From NCBI GenBank assembly GCA_012064415.1, contig SSNU01000041.1, positions 8,330 through 72,329 on the forward strand: a stretch of 64,000 nucleotides of DNA, read 5' to 3'. The DNA is from Gyrodactylus bullatarudis (Eukaryota > Platyhelminthes > Monogenea > Gyrodactylidea > Gyrodactylidae). Numbering within the stretch: the stretch's first letter is position 1; each line of letters begins with the position of its first letter. The translations under genes and the position numbers were made by a program. The notes under the pieces are model-generated. The model was not told the DNA's origin and ran no database searches. It was given only the letters and a program-made list of their open reading frames with translations. Of this stretch, positions 32,846 to 45,037 are shown in pieces.

Positions 32846-33868
32846 CTATTCACAATTGTAATAGAAAATACATGAAAAGACAGAGTTCGTTGCCAATATC
32901 GAGCCAGAATATCCTTCTGGCGTCCTGAGCCAGTAATCATTCCAATCGGCTGTCCTCGGATAAATTTCGGCCCAATGATTAATGACCAAGTTCAGTCTTG
33001 ACATGATCATACCAATGTTGATCCATGGCCTCTCCAAATACCCATGATGATAAAACAAACCAATGGCCAACCTCTCAGCTAACGGCCAACTGACTATCAA
33101 GAATTCACTGGGATATGGACGATACTCTTGGACGTAACCGCTCTCCGATGAGTACTCATTCCAGTGTATATAGCTAGCAGAGTAAATTTCATAGTTGCTA
33201 GAATGCACCCTCTTCAACTTGTTGAGGATCCCGTTATAGTCGACGTAAAAGTTTTCCTCAATAACAGTGAACCATCTAAAAGTGTTTCTGCACTCCTTAA
33301 CCAGGGTCAGATTGAAGGCGATCACTAGTTTCTTTGTGATCTCCAAACTTTCCGGGATAGCCCCTCGGAATTGCATTATGTCGGAGTATTTTTGTGACTC
33401 TTGACTCAGCCCCTTGTTGAAGGCCTCCTCTCTACACTCGGCTAGTAGGAATAAGTATCTAATATTTTCCCTGTCCCTGAGTCGGTCTCTGTGGTAGTTC
33501 CTCATCCGTGAACTTTTGCAGTCCGATAAGATGACATACAACTGTAAGGTTCGATCATTCTTTTGACATAAACCTCCAGTCACACTGGGACTCAGTCTCA
33601 TCTCGATTTTCGGCTCATTGGCCAAGTTCATCCGGTAGAAGGCACTAGTATGGTGATCTCGCATCACCTCATCGTAGATAAAGTGCAGATCTAGACTCGG
33701 TACATCCTCCGGGTATGGGGATTGCTGAAATACCAAATGCCAATATTTCACCTCGACATACACATAGGATAGGACTAGGAACATGGACGCCAGGCAAAGT
33801 TCTAATCTTCTCCTCTTCAGGGCGAGAAAGATGCTCCTGGCTAACAACTTCATATTCAATATTGGCAT
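32846..33868 (-). CDS. divergent GT31-like type II membrane glycosyltransferase
   Basis: A single exon of 340 residues. A basic N-terminal tail (LALKRRRLEL) precedes one membrane anchor at about residues 27-40, the topology of Golgi glycosyltransferases. The stretch YSDIMQFRGAIPESLEITKK, then CRNTFRWFTVIEENFYVDY matches the GT31 (beta-1,3-galactosyltransferase) pattern D-I-F-x-D-S-Y-x-N-L-T then W-x-x-K-x-D-D-D-x-F. The DDD metal-binding triad reads EEN here. The later GYVLS-type and EDV motifs read SEFLIVSW and WINIG. It is thus either a divergent enzyme with altered metal binding or an inactive relative. Acceptor and donor sugars cannot be inferred. Confidence 0.72.
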   Translation of the reverse strand: MPILNMKLLARSIFLALKRRRLELCLASMFLVLSYVYVEVKYWHLVFQQSPYPEDVPSLDLHFIYDEVMRDHHTSAFYRMNLANEPKIEMRLSPSVTGGLCQKNDRTLQLYVILSDCKSSRMRNYHRDRLRDRENIRYLFLLAECREEAFNKGLSQESQKYSDIMQFRGAIPESLEITKKLVIAFNLTLVKECRNTFRWFTVIEENFYVDYNGILNKLKRVHSSNYEIYSASYIHWNEYSSESGYVQEYRPYPSEFLIVSWPLAERLAIGLFYHHGYLERPWINIGMIMSRLNLVINHWAEIYPRTADWNDYWLRTPEGYSGSILATNSVFSCIFYYNCE

Positions 33869-34833
33869 GAATATAAATAGTAGTTATAATCTCCCAACTC
33901 TCTATAGAGACATCAGTTCTTCTCAATGTTATTTTTACATAACAGTTGGAGTTACTTTTAAACAACTATAGCATAATATTGTTGTTTCCACACCCCTACA
34001 CGCATGCTCAACCAATCCGTTTTCTATTTCTATTTAAATGACATGTATACCAATACTCTTCATGTAATACATTCCAAGTAGGACACATTGTGTACACTCC
34101 CGAGAAGTTTACAATGTGTGTATAACACATCTCTCATTCTGTATAACAATTACTGTCACTATGACAATGTACTAATTTCCTAATTGAATTATTATTGATT
34201 GTATTTGGTAAGACTGTGGGAACTACTCTCAAGTAGATATCTTATCTTTTGTAAATAGGCAGGAATTAAAGCAACTTGTATCGGTGAGTTTATGCTAGTC
34301 GAATTTTGCAGAACCCCTTTTTCAATCTAGGCCTTTTTTCTGTTTCGTAATCGGTATTTCTATCGAAAACCTACCAATTCAAATGTCAAATAAAGAACAA
34401 AATCTATCATGATCAGTTAATCTGCTAAAATTCCAAGTTTTCTAGTACTGAAACCGTTTGAGGAGTCCTTAATAGATCGACATCAAATATACAAAATGTA
34501 TTTCTATAGTAGAATTCATTCATGTTGTCTCAAATAAAAAGTCTCTACTGGGCTACTCTGCTAAATGGTCTACAAATTTTTCATGCTTTCATAAAGACAT
34601 TGCAAGATATACTTTCCCAAATAAATACAAATCATCTACAAATGAAGAAGAATATAAGGAGTAGAAAGGAGAAAGTATCTACTCTTCTCCCATCTCCCAT
34701 AATTCTTTTAATCTGCCTTCTGATTGGTTGATTATTCGGAATGAAATTTCATTGGTCGGTCAAGTTGAGAATAAGAATTTTACCTCTGAAAGTTTCTACC
34801 AGTCCTCGATATCTTACTCGCCTTGAGTCAAAC
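33869..34833. other. divergent intergenic region, about 1 kb
   Basis: It separates the glycosyltransferase-like gene from the KIAA0513 homologue. A plus-strand frame at 34522-34731 is open but not protein-like. Promoters are presumably here; no motif was recognised. Confidence 0.5.
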
Positions 34834-37806
34834 ATGAACTTTTTGAAAAATTTACAAACAGACTTTGGGCAAGAGGAAACCTCGTCAGCCGAGACCAAAT
34901 CCTCATCCTTCATCTTATCCGGTGGGTCGACCTTGTTTGGCTCAGTTAAATCAAAGACTGAGAACTTGGTGAATGATTTCTCCACAAAAGTCGACATTGG
35001 CTCCAAATTGGAATCGATCAAACGCAAGGCCTCCATTGATCAATTTGGACAGGCAGTTAAAGACTTGGTTGACTCCAATTTGGGTGATGGATCTGATGGT
35101 GATGACGATTCCACGAATGCCCCTTCAGAACTGAACATTGAACCAGATCCAAAGAGATTTCCCTTGGCAGAAGAGGATACTCGTACAGCCCAGGCACATG
35201 AAAATCCTTTCAATACTCAGGGTAAATTAAGACTCTAAGCTGGCCAAAATAAGGTCGCTAAAATATGATTCTCTTCTTTTTTCATTTAGTGTCGAGGGAA
35301 AACTCTTTGAAAGAGCGTCCAAAGCGACCACCTCCCCCGAGGAGTGTCAGTGTTGATGCTCAAGCTCCCCTGTTACCTCAGGCTGGCCAACGCTCGAATT
35401 CGATTGATGTTACAGCCATCAAGCGTAAAGCCCCACCTCCTCCTCCTGTTCCCTTAGCTATCCCTGGACTACCAGCCTTGGTTGCGGAGAAAATACCAGA
35501 AGAAGTCGAAGTGGAAAATGATGAAGAGGCCTCCATCGTAAAACCCAATGTGACATCCTCGTGTTCATCCTCATCAGCTTCTGAGTACGGCGGAAACGAT
35601 GGAGACATTCCCTGCTATGAACAGAAACCTGAGGATCAAACAACAAGAAATGAAGAAATTGGCCAGAGGTGTGTTGATGGAATCATGACCGACGATCCAG
35701 ATGCTGAGAATATACTCGAATTTATGAATTCATATGTCCCAGCTGTTGTTAATGGAGTGTGAGTGATTTTTATATCTCCTACAATATATCTATTATCAAT
35801 GTTGTTATTAATGCAAACTCATATGCTCATCATCACATTCTACAGCGATGAACATGTCCAAGAGAATAAGGAAACATTTGTCAAATACATTCAGGTGAGT
35901 TCCTACTGGACATTACTGGACTCTAAAATGACAAGTGTAATATTCATTATCTAGTCGGCCTTTGCTAGAAGCCTCTTTGTCAAGTATGTCGACAACGAGG
36001 CCAATCAACATGGCGGCCAATTGGGCCAGATAGGCCAGGATCAGTTGTTGTCGCATGTGAAATTGATTCTCGATGAATGTCAAAAGAGCGAGGATTTTGC
36101 CCCAGCAAAGAAGTTGCTCACGGTCTCCCTAATTTACTATCATGATAGTGAGTTTAGTTGGTTTATAATTGTCGATTTATTTTATTTTGAAAATCAGTTC
36201 AAGAAAAATCGTTTTTTGGTAAAAATTTATAAAAGATAGACAGAGGAACCAATTTTATTTTTCTCAATGAACCAAACAGGGCTTGGATGTTTCCCATCGG
36301 GAAGAGAGAATTTTGAGCCTAAATTAGATAACTAAAGGTTGTCTTCTTTCATTCCAAATCTCAAGTTTTGTTCAAATGGATCGAGGATTGGATCACAAGA
36401 GGTCCTAGGCAAATTGAAGAGTCCAAAAGAGGACGAAACGCGGTCTACCTTGAATGTAAATAATGTGGATTATTTCCAAATGCTCTGAGAGTTTCTTGCG
36501 TACTAGTCACTATGGGATTCATTTGCTCAAGGCAAGGGATTCGTTTTCATGTAATTGAAGCCATTGAAGTCTCTCTCTATTTAGATGAATTACTGCAAAA
36601 CAAGAGGGAGAAAATGTTTATTAGCCGAATGAAATACTAATTGTAGATAAAAGTACAATACAGTACAATAGTTAAAAATTAATAAGTGAGACGTTGAAAT
36701 TTATTTTTCATTAAATTCATTCGTTATTGTTATTGATTGGAAATGATGTTCTCTTCCAGTCAATTGCGCTAGATTTGCGTAGTAATGGTGTTTACATATT
36801 GATTAATTAAATTAATTTACTATCATAAAACCTCCCAGAATTCCCTCTTGCTCCCAGCATTTACAGACAAAGGTTCCATAGAATACACTCCTTTCGAATA
36901 TTATGGGGAATCAACTCGGAAAAGTGAGACTTGGCTTTAGAGTTGTTTTCTTGTGGGAGACAATCAATAAATTAACTACAGAATTATAGAGACACATAAA
37001 GAACACTGGCAGAAGCTAATTTTATTCTCAATTTTTTATTACTTCTAAACACACGCACACAGTGATGGGGGAACAACTACATACATAAAAACAACTGACA
37101 TTAACTCCCTCTGTTTTCTTTTCGACTCAGCACAAAATGTCTCTTTTTCACTTTTTACAGGAATCGATGCCGATGGCAATACAGATCGAGTATTCCTCTT
37201 TAGTCTCATCAAGACAGAATCCATCTGGCATACTCTGAAATTTTGGAATGCATGCTTCTTTCAGTCTGTGCAAGAGGTCAGAGCCAAGATTCTCGAACAG
37301 GATCAGTGAGTCCACCTTGAAGAAAACCAATTTGTCCTTTCTTTAAGTTTACTCCCTCTAGGACGCCAGAGGAAATTGAAAAGGCTGTCGTGAAGCAGCT
37401 TAGATCCTATCTTAATACAATGTACGTGTTCTCCCTGCACCAAAATATTCGCTTAGAATTTTTACGTAAACAAAGCGAATTATTCAATCTAAGTTCAGGT
37501 AAGTAACGTAACATATTAATACAACCTCGCAAACTACTACTGTTCTATTATTATTATTATTTGTAGTTGTATTTAAATTCATTGAAAATTTTTCAATTCA
37601 TTCAACATAAAAATTATAATAATTATTGAATGAATTTTACGGTCTACAATCTTACAATTTACTTTCTGAATAATAAAACTCTTTTATACCCCTATGAGTA
37701 AGACTAAAGTTAAAGTAATACTTAATAAGTATTAATTCATGTTTACTGAATCTTGTTTTTAGCGGAAATGTTGCCGTTGAGACAAATGATCCTGGATAAG
37801 CCATAG
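34834..37806 (+). CDS. KIAA0513: KIAA0513 homologue (SBF2-domain protein), 474 aa
   Basis: Seven exons: 34834-35221, 35290-35758, 35846-35894, 35955-36147, 37161-37305, 37362-37498 and 37763-37806, all phases consistent. The first half is disordered, with RPPPPRS and KRKAPPPPPVP tracts (likely SH3 or WW ligands) and acidic stretches. The second half carries the SBF2/MTMR5-13-type domain: SAFARSLFVKYVDNEANQHG, then DECQKSEDFAPAKKLLTV and SIWHTLKFWNACFFQSVQEV, which matches human KIAA0513. The human protein is cytosolic and its molecular role is not established; MTMR5/13 share this domain. The start is the ATG at 34834, since no conserved sequence precedes it. Intron 4 (36148-37160) is over 1 kb, exceptional here. 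Confidence 0.9.
36148..37160 (+). other. long intron of the KIAA0513 homologue
   Basis: About 1 kb between exons 4 and 5. Neither strand contains a supported frame. A segment at about 36250-36440 is less AT-rich than typical introns here, but I see no tRNA- or snRNA-like structure. Confidence 0.5.
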
Positions 37807-38759
37807 AGTCTATTGAAGTTCTCATCAAGGAGAGCTTTTATACTGTAATAAAACCATCTTTCATTATTCATCGACAAGTTTATGTGTTATCAACCGAATG
37901 TAATTCCATCTATACAGCAAATGCATTGTGTTCTTTTGTGGATAATTCTCTCCTGTAGAAAAAAAATGAAAAAATTGTACTAACACTTAAGAGCAAACAG
38001 CCAATCAGAGGGACCGGTTTAAGAGGAAGAAGAAAATCTTTTATTGAAACTGTAAACTTTGATTCATCACACAAAGCGATATTATACAATTTTTAACAAA
38101 ACCTTCATGCCCATTTGAGGAAGCCAATGTGTGATGTGATCCAATTATAACGGACGCATTTAATTCAAACATTTAAAATTAACAAGAAGATACACAAGTG
38201 AATATTTTGTCCATTTTGCTGCTATTGGGTAAGAAATATTCTTCTCTTTCATGTTCTGAGTTGATGAAAATCCCTTTATAGACGGAGAGAGCGTTGCTCA
38301 TTAATTGAATTTAACATTACTACACACAAAAGAATCAATGTAATATTTATGATTTCCGTTATTATTTATTTGAAATTAGAAAGAGATGTCCAAAATAAAT
38401 TTATTATAAAGCTGAGAAAGAGTTGATTAACATACAGATTTATTTATTAATACAACCTCTACTTTTTAGTAGATGGGGGGAATTTATTTTAGATTAAAAC
38501 TATTGGTAGGTTTATGCAAACTAAATATTCAGTTCAATATTTAATCAAAATTATAACTACTTAGTTCTACTCGAGCTTGTTTAATTCAAAAATGACTGAT
38601 TTCAAGTGCAATAGTGTAAAAGGAAATGAAACACTTTTTTCAGGTTTTATTATTATTGTATTTTGTGTAAAAAGGCATCTATCGTATCTTCTTGAAAGTG
38701 TTTTTCTTGTTCATCTCCATTCAATTAGAAGATATCTCTATACACGATAAGGGGGAGAA
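37807..38759. other. convergent 3' region, nothing recognised
   Basis: About 950 bp of AT-rich sequence between the KIAA0513 homologue and CSN1. Only short stop-rich frames occur. Confidence 0.5.
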
Positions 38760-40488
38760 TTAAATAAAATCCATAGAGGAGGTTTGTTGAGATGAAAAGC
38801 TGTCATCTCGAAAGCCGGTCAAGATGCTAGATGATGTTTGCGCATTCTGGGCAATCGAGGACCTCTTTGGCTTACTTGTCTTTTCTTCTCCTTCGGAAAG
38901 GGGATCTGGTTCGGTGCACAACTTGTTTTTAGCAATTGCCATGCGTATCAAGGCCTTTTGGCTGTTGAAGAAGAAATCATCAGCTTGATTCAAGGCCTGA
39001 GCAAAGGAAGTTTTTCTCTGGTCGACAGAGAGAGCCTTCAAGAGTCCCTTGGCCGAATCTATTCTAGCCTTCATCTTGCGTGATTGAATCAAAGAGATGA
39101 GTTCTTTCTGGAGATCAAAAGGGTTCGTGTTAAACTTGTTGGCCATTATTTGTAAATCAGCTGACATGTACGGACTGAAATATTGACAGAGGGCTTTGTT
39201 GCGAATTTCAGCGACAAGCCTCTTCAAATGCTGAGCCAGGTAACAATCCAGGTAGAGGTTTTCTAGGCACAACCTTTCCAAGATCCTAAGACAACTCGAA
39301 TAATCGGCAATGTAATAAAATTTAAGCATATCCCGACACTTTGGCTCAGACTCGAGAAGCTGTTTAAAATTGTTAATTTGACTCGTATTCAGGAGACTAG
39401 TAGAAGAAGAATTCTTTGTCTTCCCACAGGAGGAGCCCATGACAAATCGACCAATTTCATTCCTCTCCATACTGGCTAGAGAGCACAGGGAAGCATAATA
39501 AATGACATCGCTTATACTCAGAATGTCATTGTAGGAGTCCTGATAGTCCCCATTAACCTGGATAAAGTACAGAGATGCTGTGCGATATTTACCCAAGGTC
39601 AACTGATAAAGCCCACCAGCAATGGCCAATTGAGACTTGGCAATAGCATACAACTCTTTATTCGTCAACACAGAGGAATTAAACAGGCCATTATTGTAAC
39701 CAGAATTATTGTTGACACTGCTATCAGGATCAGCCCTGATTATGACGGAATCCTTTATATCGATGAGAGAGTCTCCCTTGGAAAAGTTTGCATTGACAAA
39801 AGGCCAACCTTCCTGGTATATGTAAATTCGAATAATGTTGATGCAACTGAGAAGTTCCTGGAATGATGATGTACAGTTATCTCTAGATCGCAAGTAACAC
39901 TTAAGAGATTTGTCAAAGTTTCCCATCTTTAGATACAAATCACCGAGTTCGTCAGAGACTCGACGGACGTTGTCTTTGACACTGTTAGCTTGATAGTTCT
40001 TTAGATCTGTGTCTAATTGCTCTAGTTTAAATGTGGAAGTTCTCCTAGTGTGCTCGATCCAAACTTTATCATAAACAAGACTAGCAATATTGTCTCCACC
40101 CATGACAGCTTGAGTGATTCTGTTGATTATTGCAGCTTCTTCAGGTTCGCTTGCGGCAACTGGAATATCTGATCGGGCTGTCTGATAGAGTATTTCGAAA
40201 ATTTTCCCATAAGATATTGTATCATAAGTATTTTCTTTAATGTAGGCTTCAGCAAGTTTCAGGGCTTCTCCTTGAAGTTCAGGATAATGGAGGGCAATGA
40301 AGATTAGACGATTGTAATAAGTATATCCCTGATAGTTTGATATGTATTGAGATAATATCTAAGATAAAGATGAAGAAATAAGAATACTAGATTACCAAGT
40401 TTTTATCTGTAGCGGAGAGATCTTTTAGAAAAGAGGAAATTTCTCTCAGCGGATCGTGTTGCGGTACATCAAGCTGCATAAATTCCAT
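38760..40488 (-). CDS. GPS1: COP9 signalosome subunit 1
   Basis: Two exons, 40396-40488 and 38760-40358, split by a 37-bp intron (40359-40395), giving 563 residues. The start ATG (MEFMQLDVPQ) leads into the helical repeat region YISNYQGYTYYNRLIFIALH. The conserved KLEQLDTDLKNYQANSVKDN, RRVSDELGDLYLKMGNFDKS and the PCI domain with ALCQYFSPYMSADLQIMANK identify CSN1. CSN1 is a scaffold subunit of the COP9 signalosome, which removes NEDD8 from cullin-RING ligases. Insertions with Asn/Ser-rich sequence (about residues 270-290 and 370-390) and a Ser-rich tail make it longer than the human protein. Divergent from the STAR gene with 107 bp between starts. Confidence 0.95.
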
Positions 40489-40595
40489 TTATGACTAAAT
40501 ATTTTGAAACATCCACAAGTCTTAACAAACTTCAGCTTGCATTCAAATTTTGTTTATTCGAATGAAATTTTAGTCCATTTGAAACAGAGTTTACG

Positions 40596-43178
40596 ATGTC
40601 AAAGGAAGATGATAGGAACAATGAGTCCTCTGAGCTAATATCAATGAGTTACCTTCGAATGCTATTCCAGGATAGAAACTTATTAGCTAATTTTCCAAAT
40701 TTTTTCTTAACCCTGGACAGCCTTTTAGAGAAGGAAATTTCCTCAACCCGAGAAAAAATTTATGAAACATCTGGCGTATTCAGAAATTTTGAACAGACTT
40801 TACCTGATGGTTCTGGCACAAAAGTTGTTATTCAAGAAAAGATCTATGCCCCCAATCCTCCTGTGAGTTTTTTATGGACCTAAACATGATCTTTTTAAAT
40901 TAAGATCCTTTCAACTATTTATTATACATGAAACTTGATATTCCTCACTAACTCATTAATATCACAATTACCAATGATTACAGAGTAATGTGGTAGGCCA
41001 TCTCTTGGGACCAGAGGGATCAACTACAAAGTATATTGAAGAATGTTTCGGTGTTCGAATCATGGTCCGTGGAAAAGGCTCTATGCGTGACCGCAAACAG
41101 GTAACTACTACATATATATTCAATTATCATTATCATTTTACAAATTCATTAGTTGTAGAGTATTGTGCTCGGTACTTTTATGAGCTAAATTTGAATGTTT
41201 TATTTAGGAAGAGGTGAATTTTGGTAAGCCATCATGGGAGCATTTGAATGATCGTCTCCATATCCTCATCATGGCCGATGATTACGAGAATCGGGTACAC
41301 TTGAGAATAGAGGCAGCCAAAAAATGCGTTCAGAAGCTGATTGAAGAGATTCCAGATGTAAGAGAGATATGCAAATTCTAGTTTAACTTTGTCCTAATCT
41401 GGGAATTATCTCTTTCCATTATCAGGATGATTTGATTAAGCAAATGCAACTGATAGAACTGGCCTCAAATAGAGGTAACGAAAGACTCTCTTCTTTTCTC
41501 TTGTGATCTAATCTTTAACTTGGTTTAATTTGTCCCATCTCCTTTAACTGGTGTTTGTTAGATGATTAAAGTTTCTCTCGATTGATTTATTTTTCAAATT
41601 AAAAAAAATCTTGAACATGATAGGAATACTAATCACCCTAGTTCATTCTATTTATAAAGGGGAACTATTCTCGATTTGTTCAACAGCATTTCTGTTTTCG
41701 TGTCTCTTCATTTTTTGCATACAGTAAAGAGACCCTCTCGACTATTGTAATCATCATTATCATCAATTATTAATTTTACTATGTGTGTACTATAGTGTCT
41801 GTCTTGTTTAGGAATGAGATTTAATTCATTTGAAATGTTCACTTACTGTTTAGAATTTCACCAAAAATCGACCAAGTGTCCCAGCCAATCTGGCGGAGAG
41901 TATAATCAGAGTCTTTACGACATGAACAAGACCTTCCTGCAGGCCAATGTTCAGTCGATAATTCCCTTTGGGGTCTCCTTTGAAGGTCAGGAGGCCTACT
42001 TGTCACCTTCTTCTTCATCTTCGTTGTTCTATCCCGGCCTCGAGACCACTGGTCATCCAAGTCTACACTCACATTCCACAGGATTGAACACTTTTAGCCT
42101 CTATTATCCTAGCAATCATAACAGTAACAACATTAGTAATACTAATGGACCTTCAACATGTCCAAATGCCAGTAACAACAATACTACTACTACTAATAAC
42201 AATAATAGTAGCAATTCTGTAAGTAATCTCACTCTTATTCTCTAACCACTTTTTCATTGAGCAGTGCACACAAAATACTCTCTCACTGATCAATTATATA
42301 TAGATTATAAATGTTTGAGAGTAATAATTTAATTCTATAGGCATAGAAACATGTTATTTCCTCTATTTAAGCACATTAAAGAATGATCTTTGACATATTC
42401 TAGATGAATTGGAAAATTTATGATTTTTACTAGAGAAAAAAAATTTTGAATTTCGAATTGGTGCGATTTTTCCATTTTTTCTACACTTTGAGTTCAAAAT
42501 GATTTCAAGATGTGAGAGGGAAGAAGCATTATTTTTCAGGATCATCATTAGACAAGATCGTAGAGATTTAAGGAGATCAGTTCAAATTGACAGTTCGTTC
42601 AAAAATTGGTTCCTCTGTCTTTTTTTTTGAACTGATTTTCAAAAGATCTTGATGAATATGAAAACGTCTGAGAGGTGAGATAAAGCCATGTTAATTTTTT
42701 TCATCAGATAGAGGTGGACAGCCTCTTGCAATCTCAAATTTATCAGTTATCCCTCAAGGAATGTGACCCGAATAATCTTCCCTCAACTAATAGTTTTTTC
42801 AATTATCCCATTACAAATCCCCCATTACTGGGATCTGGACAACAACCACAGCCCTCTCAACATCAGTCTCCGACAACAAATCAAAGAGTCTTCCACCCAC
42901 CTCCTCCCGCCCCTCACAACCTTGTGCCATCAAGTATTGGACCGGCCACTTTTAGACCCCCCCATGCAATAACATTACAAATGGCCCATCAGCACCAGAC
43001 AAACACAACCGCTCTCTCCTCTTCTGGTGGGATTATTAATTCAAGTCAAAGTGGATCCTTTTATAATTATTTTTTGCCAACAGGAACAACTGGCGTCAAC
43101 TCTATGCACTCTGGTTTCTTGGCCTCCTACCAACAGCCATTGCCGTTAATTACTGGGCAAGTGTCATTGATTAATTAA
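40596..43178 (+). CDS. STAR-family KH-domain RNA-binding protein (Quaking/HOW/GLD-1 type)
   Basis: Six exons: 40596-40862, 40984-41100, 41208-41357, 41426-41474, 41854-42218 and 42708-43178, giving 472 residues. The QUA1 dimerisation region is at about residues 15-60, and the KH domain spans the exon junctions ([18 protein letters not shown], then [33 protein letters not shown]). QUA2 ends in KQMQLIELA. This order is diagnostic of STAR proteins, which bind ACUAAY-type sites to control splicing, stability and translation. The C-terminal 200 residues are low-complexity Ser/Asn/Thr/Pro/Gln/His-rich sequence. The stop in the last exon (43176-43178) may be one isoform only, since STAR genes often have alternative C-termini. 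Confidence 0.93.
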
Positions 43179-43285
43179 TCAAATTATGACTTGTTTATTT
43201 TACATCTAAAATCTAAAAGGGAAAAATTTAATTAAGGATTTTTGTTGTTCAAATAAATAAATGAATGACGACTGAGAGGGATTCT

Positions 43286-43789
43286 CTAGTATTGATAAAT
43301 TATCGACAAATATTCACAAATGCTAGCTAGGTCAAAGTTTTTCTTCCTCCTGATAATGCCCTTATTCAAGAGAATACCACTTGGTTCAGCTTGGATTTTT
43401 AGCTTTATCGAGTTCATCTTTGGCTGAATGTAGACCCTGAGATATTCCAGGTACTCCTTCAGTATCTCCAGCTCAATAAAGGTCAGCAAATTCTCGTTCT
43501 TTAACTTGTGATATTTTTGAATAATCTCTTGTTTTATCCTATTCGAGAAGGGATCTATGGAGTAATTCCTAAGGAGTCTATACAAGTTCATTATGATTCC
43601 GCTTAGCTCAGGACTGCAGTCAGAAGAATTTGCTATATTCTGTAGGACGTTACATCCATAGTTTATCAGGTGTATGAGACATTGACAACGTTTCAAGTCG
43701 ATAATCTTGATTAAATTTTGAAAGTTTTCTACTCTCGTCAGTTCCGATTTGAATCTGCTCTGGAATCCTTCTTGTATTATCAACGACAT
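43286..43789 (-). CDS. orphan helical protein, 167 aa
   Basis: A single frame from an ATG at 43789 on the minus strand. It is predicted to be nearly all helical, with regularly spaced Leu/Ile (LIHLINYGCNVLQNIA, IIMNLYRLLRNYS) and a basic C-terminal part ending RRKKNFDLASICEYL. I do not recognise the family. Its stop is about 110 bp from the STAR gene's stop on the other strand, so the 3' UTRs must be short or overlapping. Codon use and lack of low complexity argue for a real gene. Confidence 0.6.
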   Translation of the reverse strand: MSLIIQEGFQSRFKSELTRVENFQNLIKIIDLKRCQCLIHLINYGCNVLQNIANSSDCSPELSGIIMNLYRLLRNYSIDPFSNRIKQEIIQKYHKLKNENLLTFIELEILKEYLEYLRVYIQPKMNSIKLKIQAEPSGILLNKGIIRRKKNFDLASICEYLSIIYQY

Positions 43790-45037
43790 TTTCACCTTTT
43801 GAAAAAACTATCCAATTCCCATTCCTTATAATCATTGCATTATAGCCCTATATTTTAGCATGATACAGTAAACTCTATAGATAAATGCGCACTACCTATT
43901 CCGATTGATGAGCCAATCCCTTTTCAAGGAAGTAACCCTAATCTTGATCCTAATATAATATATATAGATGAATAGATTTCAATGAGTTGATGTTGTTCTT
44001 CTTCTTGGTGAGAACTTCAGGATTACTCTTTGGCTCAGTATCCTCACGTTCAGATGCTTGACTGCTGCCATATAAATTATAATTGTAGTTTGTCATTGAT
44101 TCTCCTCCTCTTCTCCGCTTGACTTGTTTACACACACTTTTATTAATTTTATGAAACCTTGCTCGATTCCTCTTGTAATACATGTAATAATAATACTGTT
44201 GTACATGTTCTTTAGGCATTACACTAATTATTTCATGTACAATGCCTATTATGAAATAATACAATGTACAAGAGTGAATGGAGGTTTATCAGGTGCATAC
44301 ACTACTCTAGAATGTAGGCCCATTGATCTGTAAAGATACACACACACATGTCGTACACCAAGACAAACTAAAAGGATCTCTTCTGATTGAGAACGAGATA
44401 ATGATCATCATGTTAGATGAACCATGTGTGTTTTGAAGAAATAAATTCACTCCTCTCTGTCTCTCTCTCTGGTGATAAGAAAAGGATGATGTAATGTAAT
44501 AATTATTATTGTATCTTATTGTTATCAACTCTCTTTTGGTTTTTCTCACTCTCTTGAATGATGTATATAGATTTAGAGATTATTATTGTGACAAGTCAAT
44601 CAATCTGAAAAAAGTCTCTCTGCTCCACAGAGAAAAATTGCTCTACTTATTATCTGTTCTAAAAGAAAAGTTCTAGGTTATGGAATTCACCATTTCCTTG
44701 AATATAGGCCAAATCTTTTTAGGGGTACTTCTTTTACTCTCTGGTCGTCTTTACCCATTCTAATAAAAAATTCATGAACGAATAGAATGGGAATCTTTGA
44801 TTGAAAGGTTTCAAGTACTCGACCCCTATGATCTCACTTGGGGAATGGATTTTTTACGTACCATAGTGTTTTTATTCTAAAATGTTCTACAATAGCTAGC
44901 CAGTATATGAGTTTAGTAATACAAATAAGATTTAATTAACAAGCTGGCCCCTACACGCTTCGCCGTGTCTAATTTACACTTTAAATAATTCTAATTTCCC
45001 AAATTTCTATTAGTTTTTCATTCTTCTTGGTATAGGA
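43790..45037. other. intergenic stretch, nothing firmly recognised
   Basis: Frames at 43950-44264 and 44307-44549 on the minus strand are open but low in complexity and without recognisable similarity. CT-rich and CA-rich runs occur near 44335-44350 and 44450-44475. Confidence 0.4.

Noticed and set aside
44863..44885. 15-nt candidate micro-exon on the minus strand (TTTTAG acceptor, GTACGT donor)
   Set aside because: Isolated, with no neighbours of the same kind. It shows that single segments of this form can arise by chance, so only the clustered ones were reported.
44950..44972. Small hairpin ACACG/CGTGT with a CTTCGC loop
   Set aside because: Five base pairs only and no context suggesting a structured RNA.
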